Positions 12,301 through 21,512 of a stretch of 64,000 nt of DNA are shown one piece after another. How positions within the stretch are numbered: position 1 is the stretch's first letter; each line of letters starts with the position of its first letter. The stretch comes from Owenia fusiformis (taxonomy: Eukaryota > Annelida > Polychaeta > Sabellida > Oweniidae): the NCBI GenBank assembly GCA_903813345.2, contig CAIIXF020000005.1, positions 38,751,375 through 38,815,374 of the forward strand, read 5' to 3'. Below the pieces are notes generated by a model. The model was not told the DNA's origin. It saw only the letters and a list, made by a program, of their open reading frames with translations, and ran no database searches. A program made the position numbers and the translations under genes.

Positions 12301-15300
12301 TAGTGAAGTTTCCTTATTTCCTTAAAGCATTATGATTCTAATTCCTTGAGATATTAAATATATATAGTATTTCCCTGATCCCCCATAGTTAAAATGATAA
12401 AAATTATCTTAGTATTAACACACGTTTCTTCCAAAAAATTGATTTTTTCATTCTATGTTGATTTGAAATTCATAAGTAAGATACGATCTGTACATGTATT
12501 ATAAACAATATGGCGTTTACCTAATTCATAGTTAAAAAGATATGAGTATTCTGATATATGTTTTTTAAAAGTCAATTTTTCAGTAACATTATTAAATGTT
12601 TTTGAAACACGTGAAAGTGATAAATAAGATCTGATCTGTTTTTTGATGAATATAACATTTCCTGCAAACAACCAAAGACACAAAATGTGTTTGTCATTCT
12701 ACGTCATACACTATTTTAATAAAGGTAGTAATATAAGCTATTGCCCCTGTGTATATCTATCCACTCCACCCACTTTTAATAATCACTCATTTTATGTAAC
12801 AAAAACAACACCTGTTCCCCCTGGCTCAGTTGAATATTCAGGTTGAAAATTAAGGCTTGGTTAACTCTACATGGGCATAGCCATGACAGGCACGGGGTGG
12901 GCGAGGCAGAGGCAATTACCTCACTTAAATTTTTTTGAACTAAAACTGCGGAAATGAAGTCCAAAGGTAGTTATAAGCCTCCTAGAGCTTATATTTACCC
13001 CACCTATTTGAATTTGCCTCACCTATTTGGATTTGCCTCACCGATTTGGATTTGCCTCACCGATTTGGATTTGCCTCACCTATTTGGATTTGCCTTACCT
13101 ATTTGGATTTGGCTTACCTTATTTTAGATCCTTGTTACCACTTAAAATAAGAGATATGAATTTTAGTTTGAAATGTAATACTTCATCTAGTACATGTTCA
13201 TTTTCTCAATAATAACATATTAACCTTGTGAAGAAATTTACATCAAGTTACTCTTATAACTCTGAAATATAAGGTAGTTCCATCGCTGGATTTTATGTGT
13301 CCTTATATATTTAAGCTCAAAGAGCATTGCAATATTTGGTTAAAATCTTTGAGATGATGTTTCAATCAGCTCTAGCTTATACTGGTCAAAAATCATACAG
13401 GTATGATGAAATACTATCTCAACTGCAAATATACAATTCTTGTTGAGTTCTTCAATGTCTCATGTAACTTTTGATCAATATAGTTTAGAACTAATAGAAA
13501 CAGCATTTAAAACTTTTTTGCCAAATCCTCAGATGCTCTTTGAGAATCAGAATCTTGTTAGTTACCGTATGCATGTAGGGAAATAAGCATTTACCATTCA
13601 TGCTAACGGAATTTGTCAATTACTTTAAATACTCTTTAATACAATGCTTTTCAGAAAAATCAAGATTTTGGACCCAAAGCATCGCTTTAGAAAATATCAC
13701 TAAACAACCTTTCCACCAACGTTGAAATACTTATGAAACGCATAATTGTATTTAAACCAGTCATTTGTCCCAAGTGAAGCCTTATTTCCCCATATGCATG
13801 CTATAAAATCAGAAACCCAACCACACATACACCACCTGTCTATCTTAACAAAAATCACTGTATTATATACGAAAAAAAATCTTGCATTTTGAGAAATAAG
13901 ATATTCTAAGTTGTGAGATTTCTCTAAAGGTATGCAAAATATCTTTGCAGGTAAGTGTTCTTATCTTGGTGTCTATTTTTATTACCTTGTCTTGTTTTTG
14001 TTTCTGCATGACGTTTTATCTGGGTATATTTAAGGGATTTTTCTTATAAAACCTCCATTAACTGATCATTTGTACACTTTTATATAAGATTGATCTATTT
14101 TAACAGATCGCTCTTCTTAAAATCAATCTAAGTTCAGTCATACTTGAGACACATTGTTGTCCAGCTAAAGCCTCTGGAATCACCTACTCATCCATCCATG
14201 GGCTTTCAAGATGGCACGTGGTCCATCTCATGAATAAACATTTATTTATTCTTCAGTGCGCAGTTAATGGAGGGACCTACACACCTTTATAAATCCAATT
14301 TGTCTTAACATGTAGATGATCAATTGCCAATTTTTGGAAACATTATGGCGTTGCATTCTGTATTATCTCATATTGCAATATATGTGTTATTTTGGCTAGC
14401 CACCATCAGTCTTCAACTTTGGGAGTTCTTATTTCCCAAAAAATATGAATACAAAAAATGTTACAAATTTGTAAAATGCTGGCAATTATTCATCTTTATC
14501 TTGATTACTGGTAATGTGATAGTATGTGTTAACATGTGATATTATATATTAACGTGATATTTTGTGTTAACATGTGATATTATGTATTAACATGTGATAT
14601 TGTGTGTTAATAAGTGATATTATGTGATATTTTGAATTATTTTCCTCTCTATTTTGCCATTTTTATTATTGTTTGTACAACAACCTGACAACAAGTACTA
14701 CTTCTGCTGTTTTATATCGTGTTTGTCAAAAAGAAAATGTTAATAATTGTGTACTTGATTAAATCTGAAATATGTCCACATCTGTTATTTAATGATCCAG
14801 GTGAAGCTCTTATCTAATGGACTAAATAGTCACACGCAATATATGCTTCTAAAAAAATGCAATAGGCGTTTACTTGTCCATTAAGACATTCTATTTTCAA
14901 ACAAACAGATGTGCATCATTATTTTCATTGCCCTGATATATACAATAAACTCATGCACAGTGAAGTTCACTCACTCTGTTTTCAGCCTTCAGCATTTCCA
15001 GTTAATGTTCCATTATATCTGATATTTTGTAGTAAATATGATGATAGTTCATTTATTACTTCACGTTTTAAGGATATGTCACTTTTCATTAATAATGTCA
15101 TGTTTGGTGTCACATTTTAAGATGTCATTTTTTAATGAATAGTGTCATATTTCATGATGTCATGTTTTCATGAATTATGTCATGTTGAGTGATGTCATGT
15201 TTTCAAGAATTTTGTCATGTTTAATGTCATGTTTTCAAGCATTATGGCATGTTTGAATGATTGTCATATTTTCATGAATTGTGTCATGTTTGCAGAGGGG

Positions 15301-17193
15301 GTATGTCAACAAAGCGAGAGTCGTCCAGCCCAGGATTGTACGGAGAGACATTGAACGCTAGCCTCAGGGTGAGTGTGATATATTTCCTGTCCTCTTCTTT
15401 TAGAAGTTAGAAAATTGAAGGCATTATACAAGCATAAAGGGTACATCATAAGGACTTTGAATCAACTGGTCAACCTTGCATTTTGGACCTTTTTTAAATA
15501 ATCATTTGTTCAAGTAATAACACGTCAATTTTTCTAAATAATCAGCTGGGCTAAAGCAAAAAAGCTAAAACCAACTAACAATCTTTTTTTTTTTTATATT
15601 TTTCAGGCAGCGCTAGCAGAGAGCAACCTGCCATTGCTAAGCAACAATGCGAGCCATCCAGGAGCTCACATGTCTGAGGAGAACGCAGAAGACCTCTCAA
15701 TGAGGGGCGAAGATTTGTCTTTAGCTGGCATGAGAGCTATTGCAGCAGAGGCTATCAGAGAAAGGTTAGTGAAGGCGAGAGGGAAGTAAATAGGGATGTG
15801 AAACTGAAGACTTATAAAAATGATGAATATAAAACCTGGAAAATTCATATGTTAATCGGGGGCATTGACAATGAAGAATTGGAATTGGAGCCAACAATGT
15901 TTGATTTGGTCATATCCCTCATTTCAAAATTGCATTTAATTTTCTCCCATTTGTCTGTAAGTTGAATTCATGGTGAATTTCAAGTTAAATGAGTGAATTC
16001 TGAAAGAGAAAAATCCAGTTCTGTTGAGGGATTTTCCATCTCAGTTGAAAAATCTGAAATAACAAATAAGTCATTCATTCAGTTAAAGTATTTTATCTTC
16101 CAATGAATACAAAAGAAAAGCAAAGTGAATTATATTGGAAGCATTTAAGCGAAACAAAGCTGCTGACCCATTAAAGAAACAGAAAATGTGTCAGTTTCGT
16201 GAGGAATTCCAGTTATTGATCAAAATTCAAGATTCTAAAAATCTGTAGGCCATGGTAATGTGGTAAAGCAGAGGAGTGATTGTTTGAAGATTTTAAAATC
16301 ACACCATCTATTTTTCAAAGTAATTTTTAAAAAGTAGTACAGCCACTGTGTTCATGACTCATAATGTTAGTTGCGTTCATACTGTTCCTCATATCAAAGT
16401 GAACCTGTATTAAAATATTCTGAATTATGCTTTGGATTTCTTAAAAGGGACTAAATTCCTGAAAGGGACTTCAATTGTATTATAATCTATTGTGAGTTGT
16501 AGACAATGACCTTTAAATGGTATTGTATTATATTTTGCACCCATATCCTAATAAGGAAAAAAGTGCTCTAATATATCCTAATAAGGTTTCAAACTATGTC
16601 CTCATATTCTAATTTTTAATGTGATGTATATTGTGCTTATGTCCTAATCTTGTATAATTGTAAATTGTGCCCTTAAAGTTTATTTTGTGCTCATATCCTA
16701 ATTTGGTATTTTAGTTTTGCCCATATATTTATTATCATAATGAGGTATTTTGTATTGTAGAGACCAGCTTCAGAGAGAGATGAAGGAAAGAGAGGAATAC
16801 AGTATCAAACAGGAGGCTGAGGCTATGAACATGTCCACTGAGAACAGACATCAATCCATTGATGAGGTGCCCAGTCCAACACTTTCTAGATCCCCACCTG
16901 ATATTACACAAGATGGACCTATCTATAATAGTGGGGATCTAGAAACAGCTACAGAGTTCCAAAATGGTGACATCGCGGAGCATTCTGTGTCACTGTCTCA
17001 TTCTATGTCAGATAAAGACTTCAGGGACTATCCCGATAATGAAATACACAGTTCTCCCAGTTACCCTAGCAACAATAATGAAAATGAGGTCCCAGAGGAT
17101 CTCTCCAAGTCTTCGTCACCCATCATGGCAACTTCAACAAGTCAGGAATGTGTCAGTGAACAAATGGACATGTCTATAAAGACAGAGAACTAG
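1992..17193 (+). CDS. foxp: FoxP forkhead transcription factor (gene span)
   Basis: Nine coding exons per transcript joined by GT-AG introns encode a FoxP-family DNA-binding regulator that acts in the nucleus. In order it has a Ser/Thr-rich N-terminal region, a C2H2 zinc finger (Cys443, Cys448, His461, His466), a leucine zipper (Val483, Leu490, Leu497, Leu504), a Pro/Thr-rich linker, a forkhead domain starting near residue 604 and an acidic Ser/Pro-rich tail. The zipper mediates dimerisation in known FoxP proteins. Ala646 sits where FoxP proteins have Ala instead of the usual Pro, the residue tied to domain swapping. Exons 6a and 6b are alternatives, giving 919 or 933 residues. Unlike vertebrate FOXP1/2, the N-terminus has no long poly-Gln tract. 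PIDLT (400-404) and PEDLS (887-891) fit CtBP-binding motifs. The family assignment is very secure; exact transcript ends are unknown. Confidence 0.95.
3371..7493. other. FoxP intron 1
   Basis: A 4.1-kb A+T-rich intron. I see no exon, RNA gene or clear transposon. Open frames here (for example 5232-5588) have low-complexity composition and no recognisable domain. Confidence 0.7.
7494..7698 (+). CDS. foxp: FoxP exon 2: zinc finger end and leucine zipper
   Basis: The acceptor TTACAG precedes 7494, and the first base completes Lys460. It encodes residues 461-528: HLNNEH finishing the zinc finger, then the zipper with hydrophobic residues at 483, 490, 497 and 504, then a Gln-rich stretch of about 20 residues. 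The donor GTATGT follows at 7699 in phase 0. The match to the vertebrate FoxP zipper is close. Confidence 0.95.
8495..8699 (+). CDS. foxp: FoxP exon 3: Pro/Thr linker
   Basis: The acceptor TTTTTCCAG precedes 8495. It encodes residues 529-596 plus one base: a Pro/Thr/Ser-rich linker ending in [15 protein letters not shown], which aligns without gaps to the conserved pre-forkhead segment of FoxP proteins. The donor chosen (CAG/GTGCAG at 8700) gives that gap-free alignment. A second in-frame donor lies 12 nt downstream at 8712 and would insert Gly-Ala-Glu-Gln. Confidence 0.85.
8757..8985. repeat. Fragment of CAGTGAAACCTG repeat family
   Basis: It begins with ACAGTGAAACCTG, like the MITE at 750 and the sequence at 63603, and contains repeated GTGGAACAC words. 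No clear matching right end is visible. It lies in FoxP intron 3 and is probably a truncated non-autonomous DNA transposon. Confidence 0.35.
9237..9313 (+). CDS. foxp: FoxP exon 4: start of forkhead
   Basis: The acceptor TTTTTCAG precedes 9237. Two bases complete Glu597, followed by residues 598-622. [19 protein letters not shown] is the diagnostic opening of the FoxP forkhead domain (helix 1). The donor GTAAAA follows at 9314. Confidence 0.95.
9556..9657 (+). CDS. foxp: FoxP exon 5: forkhead helix 2 region
   Basis: The acceptor CATTTCAG precedes 9556. It encodes residues 623-656 from [12 protein letters not shown] to ATWK, in phase 0 on both sides. Ala646 is in the hinge where FoxP proteins carry Ala and most forkhead proteins carry Pro. 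The donor GTAACC is at 9658 and serves both alternative exons downstream. Confidence 0.95.
10364..10491 (+). CDS. foxp: FoxP exon 6a: canonical recognition helix and wings
   Basis: The acceptor ATATAG precedes 10364. It encodes residues 657-698 plus GG. It starts [13 protein letters not shown] and continues through [13 protein letters not shown], almost identical to the vertebrate FoxP forkhead. Arg660 corresponds to human FOXP2 Arg553, and His661 is the adjacent DNA-contact residue. The donor GTAGGT at 10492 leaves phase 2. At 128 nt, its use together with 6b would shift the frame, so the two exons should be mutually exclusive. Confidence 0.93.
10758..10927 (+). CDS. foxp: FoxP exon 6b: alternative recognition helix with AT-hook-like tail
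   Basis: The acceptor TTTTTTGCACAG precedes 10758. It encodes residues 657-712 plus CA, starting [13 protein letters not shown] and paralogous to exon 6a. The recognition-helix His is Thr661 here, wing 1 differs ([13 protein letters not shown]), and RGRPRK at 695-700 matches the AT-hook core. The donor GTAAGC at 10928 leaves phase 2 exactly as 6a does. Reading through the donor gives CAG TAA, so it could also be a terminal exon; AATAAA occurs at 11406. Insect FoxP isoforms are known to differ over this same half of the forkhead. Confidence 0.9.
11406..11411 (+). promoter_or_regulatory. Candidate polyadenylation signal for a 6b-terminated transcript
   Basis: AATAAA lies about 475 nt after the TAA reached by reading through the exon 6b donor. 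It would serve only if 6b is used as a last exon. A hexamer alone is weak evidence. Confidence 0.2.
11865..11932. repeat. Short tandem repeat TAGTCATGGTAACA
   Basis: Three to four degenerate copies of a unit near TAGTCATGGTAACATA. The CATGGTAAC word resembles half of an RFX X-box. CATGGCAAC words recur at about 11997 and 12107. Confidence 0.5.
13001..13114. repeat. 19-bp minisatellite, six copies
   Basis: Six consecutive copies of CACCTATTTGGATTTGCCT with a few substitutions. An open frame over it simply translates the repeat. Confidence 0.9.
14513..14632. repeat. ~22-bp minisatellite (TAACATGTGATATTATGTGT)
   Basis: About five degenerate copies of a TTAACATGTGATATT unit within FoxP intron DNA, upstream of exon 7. 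Confidence 0.75.
15074..15294. repeat. Minisatellite abutting FoxP exon 7 acceptor
   Basis: About seven degenerate copies, around 30-35 bp each, alternating TTTTCATGAATTATGTCATG and GATGTCATGTT words. The last copy runs directly into TTTGCAG, the acceptor of exon 7, so the repeat itself supplies the region where the branch point and pyrimidine tract should lie. Confidence 0.8.
15296..15368 (+). CDS. foxp: FoxP exon 7
   Basis: The acceptor TTTGCAG precedes 15296, and one base completes Gly699 after 6a (or Gln713 after 6b). It encodes a Gly/Ser-rich stretch and then [11 protein letters not shown], matching the conserved post-forkhead LNASLQAALAES block of FoxP proteins. The donor GTGAGT follows at 15369. 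Confidence 0.92.
15607..15764 (+). CDS. foxp: FoxP exon 8
   Basis: A T-rich tract and TTTTTCAG precede 15607. It encodes residues 724-775 of the 6a isoform, from [13 protein letters not shown] to IRE, plus two bases of Arg776. The opening matches the conserved FoxP post-forkhead segment. [13 protein letters not shown] is an acidic/Ser repeat-like stretch. The donor GTTAGT follows at 15765. Confidence 0.92.
16530..16757. repeat. Degenerate repeat abutting FoxP exon 9 acceptor
   Basis: Several degenerate copies of a GTGC(C)CATATCCTAATAAGG unit lead up to the acceptor of exon 9. Each carries TCCTAAT, which fits a branch-point consensus. Copy boundaries are blurred, so the copy number (roughly six) is approximate. 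Confidence 0.55.
16761..17193 (+). CDS. foxp: FoxP exon 9: C-terminal tail and stop
   Basis: The acceptor TTGTATTGTAG precedes 16761, whose first base completes Arg776. It encodes residues 777-919 (6a numbering) and ends with TAG at 17191-17193. The tail is rich in Ser, Pro, Glu and Asp. IKQE (791-794) and IKTE (915-918) fit the SUMO consensus, and PEDLS (887-891) fits the CtBP motif. SUMO sites near the C-terminus are also known in vertebrate FOXP proteins; usage here is inferred. Confidence 0.92.
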
Positions 17194-19083
17194 ATGTTAT
17201 CCCATATAATAGAGATCCTAGAATTCCAGACATTATGCCAAATACTAGTATGACTTAGAGGGTACATATATGTAGCAATGCAAGATAGGGACCAATATAA
17301 CAAGAGGACATCTACATGATATGTCTCAAGAACTAGTCATCTGATTTTCATGTGTAATGAGATCAAAAGATGGCATCCCAGTATACTGGTTACCCAAGGT
17401 CCAGCTGAACACAAGATTCCACATGTTGACACATGGTTTTCTGTGACACATGGTGTGTGTTCTATAGATGCTACAGATTGTTTAGCGCTTCTAGCAACTC
17501 TTTCCACCACATATTGGAGGATTCAATATTGTCAATCAGGATACAAAATCTGTGTCTATTTGTTGGATAGCAGATATATAGACATGTATTACTACACTAC
17601 TCTATGTTATGTGTAATTGTGGACTATATTATGTGCTACATGACATTGGAGAGGCTGTTAAAAGGCTAGCATCGAATCATATTTGCAAGACAATCCAAGG
17701 TTCATATGCTGGTGTATTTGTAGAAAATGTAGTTAGTGTACTCATTATCTACATGTACTCATTCTGTACTACACTTGTGCATGTATACTCATAATGTACA
17801 CGTACTCAATATTATGTACATGTACTGTACTCATTTTAGTGTTTCGATGTAACTGTTTGAGTTATTGATATGTGCTTATGATCATTAAAATTATGACAAA
17901 TGAACTCGTATTTAATGTTTATATGATGGCATATTTTAACATATATGTCACATTGGGCATTTGATAAAAATTATTAATTTGATATCTAGTGACTCTGAAA
18001 AGTCAGCCTATATTTATTTCTGAAACAGTTACAATTGAAGATTTTCCATCTGTTAACAACCTGTAAATGTATAGTACAGGTGGCAGCAGATGTCAGCTAT
18101 CGACAGATGACATCACATGTGTCACAAAAATCTGTCTCTACCATTTATGTTGTAAATGTAGATAATCCCATAACCCGCTGCAGGTAATTATTGGTGACCT
18201 AAATTATACTATTAGGCCATTATATACCACTTTCAAGAATCTTGTTTTCTATAAATAATTAAACATCAGTGTCAATTTCCATAGCAACTAATGATGCCTG
18301 ATTTTAAAACAGCCATGGTTAGATGTTTCTTGAACAACCACGGATGATTTTAGACTCAGATTTCTAGTTTATTTATTTAATAGGAATGATATCAGGTAGA
18401 CATTGAAGTGCTATATGATTCAGAATGCAGTGAGTGTAACATATTCATTAGCAGAGTCAACTACTGCTATGTACTAATGGAAAAACAAATGAGGTAAATC
18501 AATAAAGTGTCAATCAAACTGATTGTTGCTATGGAAACCAGTTTTATAATGATTTTTCCTGACAAATTCAATTTGTTACTGTTTGGCTTTGTAGATAGAC
18601 ACATTTGCCATTAAAATTAGAAATTCAGGAATCTTCCATATACATTTACAAGTATTTATAACAAAGCAAAATCAGGGGAACATTTTGCTTGTTGATTTCT
18701 AGTGCTAAAGATAACATGTTTACCTCTCTCAGAGAGCTAGTTATCCTGCAGTCAGGTTGTACATTTTAACAAATGTATAAATTTAGTTTCGCTTTGTATA
18801 TTTTTGCAGGGTATTTTTGCAAATTTTAACATCTGATATTCATGCTTATCCACGCTTTTCCAGTGTCACCAATTACAAGGATGAGAAATTTGATTTTTTT
18901 CTGTCCAGTGTTGTATGGTTAATATTGGTTATATATTTAAGCTATTATATTATTTATTTCTATATATGGTAAAGTCAGCTGTAAATTGGGAGAAATCTCT
19001 GTAGATAACCACTTTGACCAAAGGCTGCCAGAATTCTCCAGGCTGATCATCGATATTCGATTTGGTAATATTAATATCACAAG

Positions 19084-19294
19084 CAGGCCCGTAGCCAGGG
19101 GGGGTTCGCAGGGTTCGTGCGAACCCCCCCCCCCCCCCTGGCCAAAAATTCTTTCAAAATCATGCAGTTTTTCACCATTTTGAGCACTTCTCAAGTGATT
19201 TTAGTCATATTTGGGACAAAATTGTCAAATGTGAACCCCCCCTGGAACCTTTTGAAAACTGAACCCCCCCTTGGTAAATCCTGGCTACGGGCCT
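19084..19294. mobile_element. GTAGCCAGG-ended palindromic element, copy 1
   Basis: The ends are inverted repeats: CAGGCCCGTAGCCAGG at the left and CCTGGCTACGGGCCT at the right, with G/C homopolymer runs just inside. The interior matches the reverse complement of 26516-26705. It is a non-autonomous element without a gene; open frames across it are by-products. Confidence 0.8.
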
Positions 19295-19297
19295 TAA

Positions 19298-19891
19298 AGG
19301 AACATTCCTTGCCAGACTATTTCTCTCCTGATATGGTAGCTACAATCATATATATACTTTACATATTTAGCAAAACACAGGAAAAAATTGGTCAATATTG
19401 ATCATTTAAAAATGTAGTACTCATTCCCAGTAAGCTGCCATCTTTTCAGATTTCTTTCAGGAAGTGATGTCATCGACTCTCACCTGTTATAACCTTGTCT
19501 ATTACAGTATAGGAAAGAAGTACAAAATCACTTCTAAACAAGAAGCCCTTATCTTCTGTGTAAAAATATTTTCAGGAGTTGTCAACTTAGAACTAAAGAA
19601 GAGATCATCAAAAGGATTTTAATCATAGACCAAATTGAAAAAAATATTCAGCTGGTTTAGTAATTCTAATAGCTCCTTACCTAATGTTATATGCAAAGTT
19701 GAGAGTCGATGACATCACTTCCTGAGTGAAATTTTAAAAGATGGCAGCCTACTGGAATTGAGCACTACATTTTTAAGTGATCAATATTGACCATTTCAAA
19801 ACATTTTTCTGTTTTTTGATGAACTTGCGAAGTATGTATATGGTTATAGCTACCATATTAGGAGAGAGATGGTCTGGCAAGGAATACCCCT
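19298..19891. mobile_element. TTAA-flanked foldback MITE, copy A
   Basis: The 594-bp element is bounded by TTAA at 19294-19297 and 19892-19895. Terminal repeats AGGAACATTCC and GGAATACCCCT open into inverted arms of about 190 bp (to ~19485, and from ~19705). TTAA target duplications are typical of piggyBac-type transposition; the superfamily is inferred. Confidence 0.75.
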
Positions 19892-19917
19892 TTAAAGTAT
19901 ACATATTTCATGTTTAA

Positions 19918-20008
19918 CTGGCCAGTAAACCTAATAATTTGTGTTATACTGGCTAATAGACCTAATAATTTGCATTTATCTGGCCAGAGGGCCTAATAAT
20001 TTGTGTTT
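19918..20008. repeat. ~31-bp tandem repeat, three copies
   Basis: Three copies of ACTGGCC..CCTAATAATTTG with a variable middle, next to the TTAA element. Confidence 0.7.
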
Positions 20009-21157
20009 GTCCCGAGGCTTGTTTCTCAAAATATAAATATAACAACACAGCTGTAATTTCGGATAATGAAGCTAATATTTTAGTTCTGTGCAACGCTTGA
20101 GAAACATGCCCATATTAGGTGTGGTATTATTGCCATAACAACCTTTCATCATTATGTTACATTCCATTTAAAGTTAATATTTATGCTTTCTGTTTGTTAT
20201 TGAATATTTAGAAAATGTTATATATTGCTTATCAGAATCTCAAAATTTATGTAGTGTATATACTAGACAACTCTATTATTATGTTCTGGCTAATACATGT
20301 GAATCACGTTAGAAATTAAATTGATTGTAATTGCATATAACAGTTTGGTGCTGGTTCAAAATAGGAATGCTTTTTCTTGCGAAACTAATGAAGTTAACGA
20401 AAGACCCCTCGAGCTGTTATATTATGTCATCACCAAAAGTGGTCACATATTGTTATGGTCTCCCACTTATTGTATCGGCGTTCAACATTCGTAATAACTA
20501 ACAAGGTGGTGACATTTTGTCATGTTAATGCCTTGTTAAATTTACAATGGTGTTTCCTAATGGTCAATGTTCAGGGTTTACCTCTTTGTACCCCCTTCCC
20601 CAAATGGAAAATTAGCATTGAGATTTGTCCCAGGTGTTTCAGTAAGCCAGCTTGTGTTAGGCTAGGCTGTAATAGCAACTAAGTTGTATACACATTACAT
20701 ATCTAGGCTGGTGCAAGTATACTGTGTAATGTTTAAGAGGCCTCTTCAGCTGTCATCTTCAATGCAAGGCAAGGCTAGAAAATAATTTGCAATATGATTT
20801 AATTTAAATAAGGACGAATATTTGCCTCCTTTATCCCTTAATTTATGACAGTACATAACAATATTCCATTTGGATTAATACATAAAGTTTTGCTCAAAAT
20901 ATCTTTAATTACAAGTACAAGTCACAGAGTTGGCTCCACTGCATATTTTTATCAGTTCTTCATTGAAATTTTAGTGTTCTTGAAGAGACAAATATTCATC
21001 CTTTTTGCCCTAAAGAAATGTCTCCTCTTTCAAGGAGATGACTTTTGGACTAAAATTGAGGATTGCTATATGCTAGAACTATATAGGCTTTTAGAGAATA
21101 ATTTTGTCATCCATTTTAGAATAATCCAATTATACAAGTATGTCTCTCTAATTTTGT

Positions 21158-21512
21158 CATATATTGAAACGTATGACATCATATATTGAAATGTGTGACA
21201 TTTTATATTGAAATATGTGACAATATATTGAGATGTGTGACATCATATATTGAAATGGGTGACATCATATATTGGAATGTATGACATCATATATTGAATT
21301 TTATGACATCATATATTGAAATGTGTGACATCATATATTGAGATGTATGACATCATATATTGAAATGTGTGACACCGTATATTGAAATGTGTGACATCAT
21401 ATATTGAAATGTGTGACATTATATATTGAAATGTGTGACATCATATTTTGAAATGTGTGACATCATATATTGAAATGCATGACATTATATATTGAAATGT
21501 GTGACATCATAC
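21158..21512. repeat. 22-bp satellite, about 16 copies
   Basis: Tandem copies of a TATATTGAAATGTGTGACATCA unit. TGACATCA in most copies is one base from the CRE palindrome TGACGTCA. It lies in intergenic DNA about 2.6 kb upstream of MFSD5. Confidence 0.92.

Larger units (their letters stand above)
10928..15295. other. FoxP intron after exon 6b
   Basis: About 4.4 kb without a recognisable exon. It holds several short tandem arrays, listed separately (11865-11932, 13001-13114, 14513-14632, 15074-15294). It also holds a sequence at 12868-12962 (GCATAGCCATGACAGGCA, GAGGCAATTACCTCACTT) whose reverse complement resembles 60400-60500, so it is a dispersed repeat. Confidence 0.6.

Noticed and set aside
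13027-13212. Open frame with repeated DLP/GF words
   Set aside because: It is a translation of the 19-bp minisatellite.
16964-17179. Second plus-strand frame inside FoxP exon 9
   Set aside because: The other frame carries the FoxP tail with correct phase and motifs; this one is a shadow.
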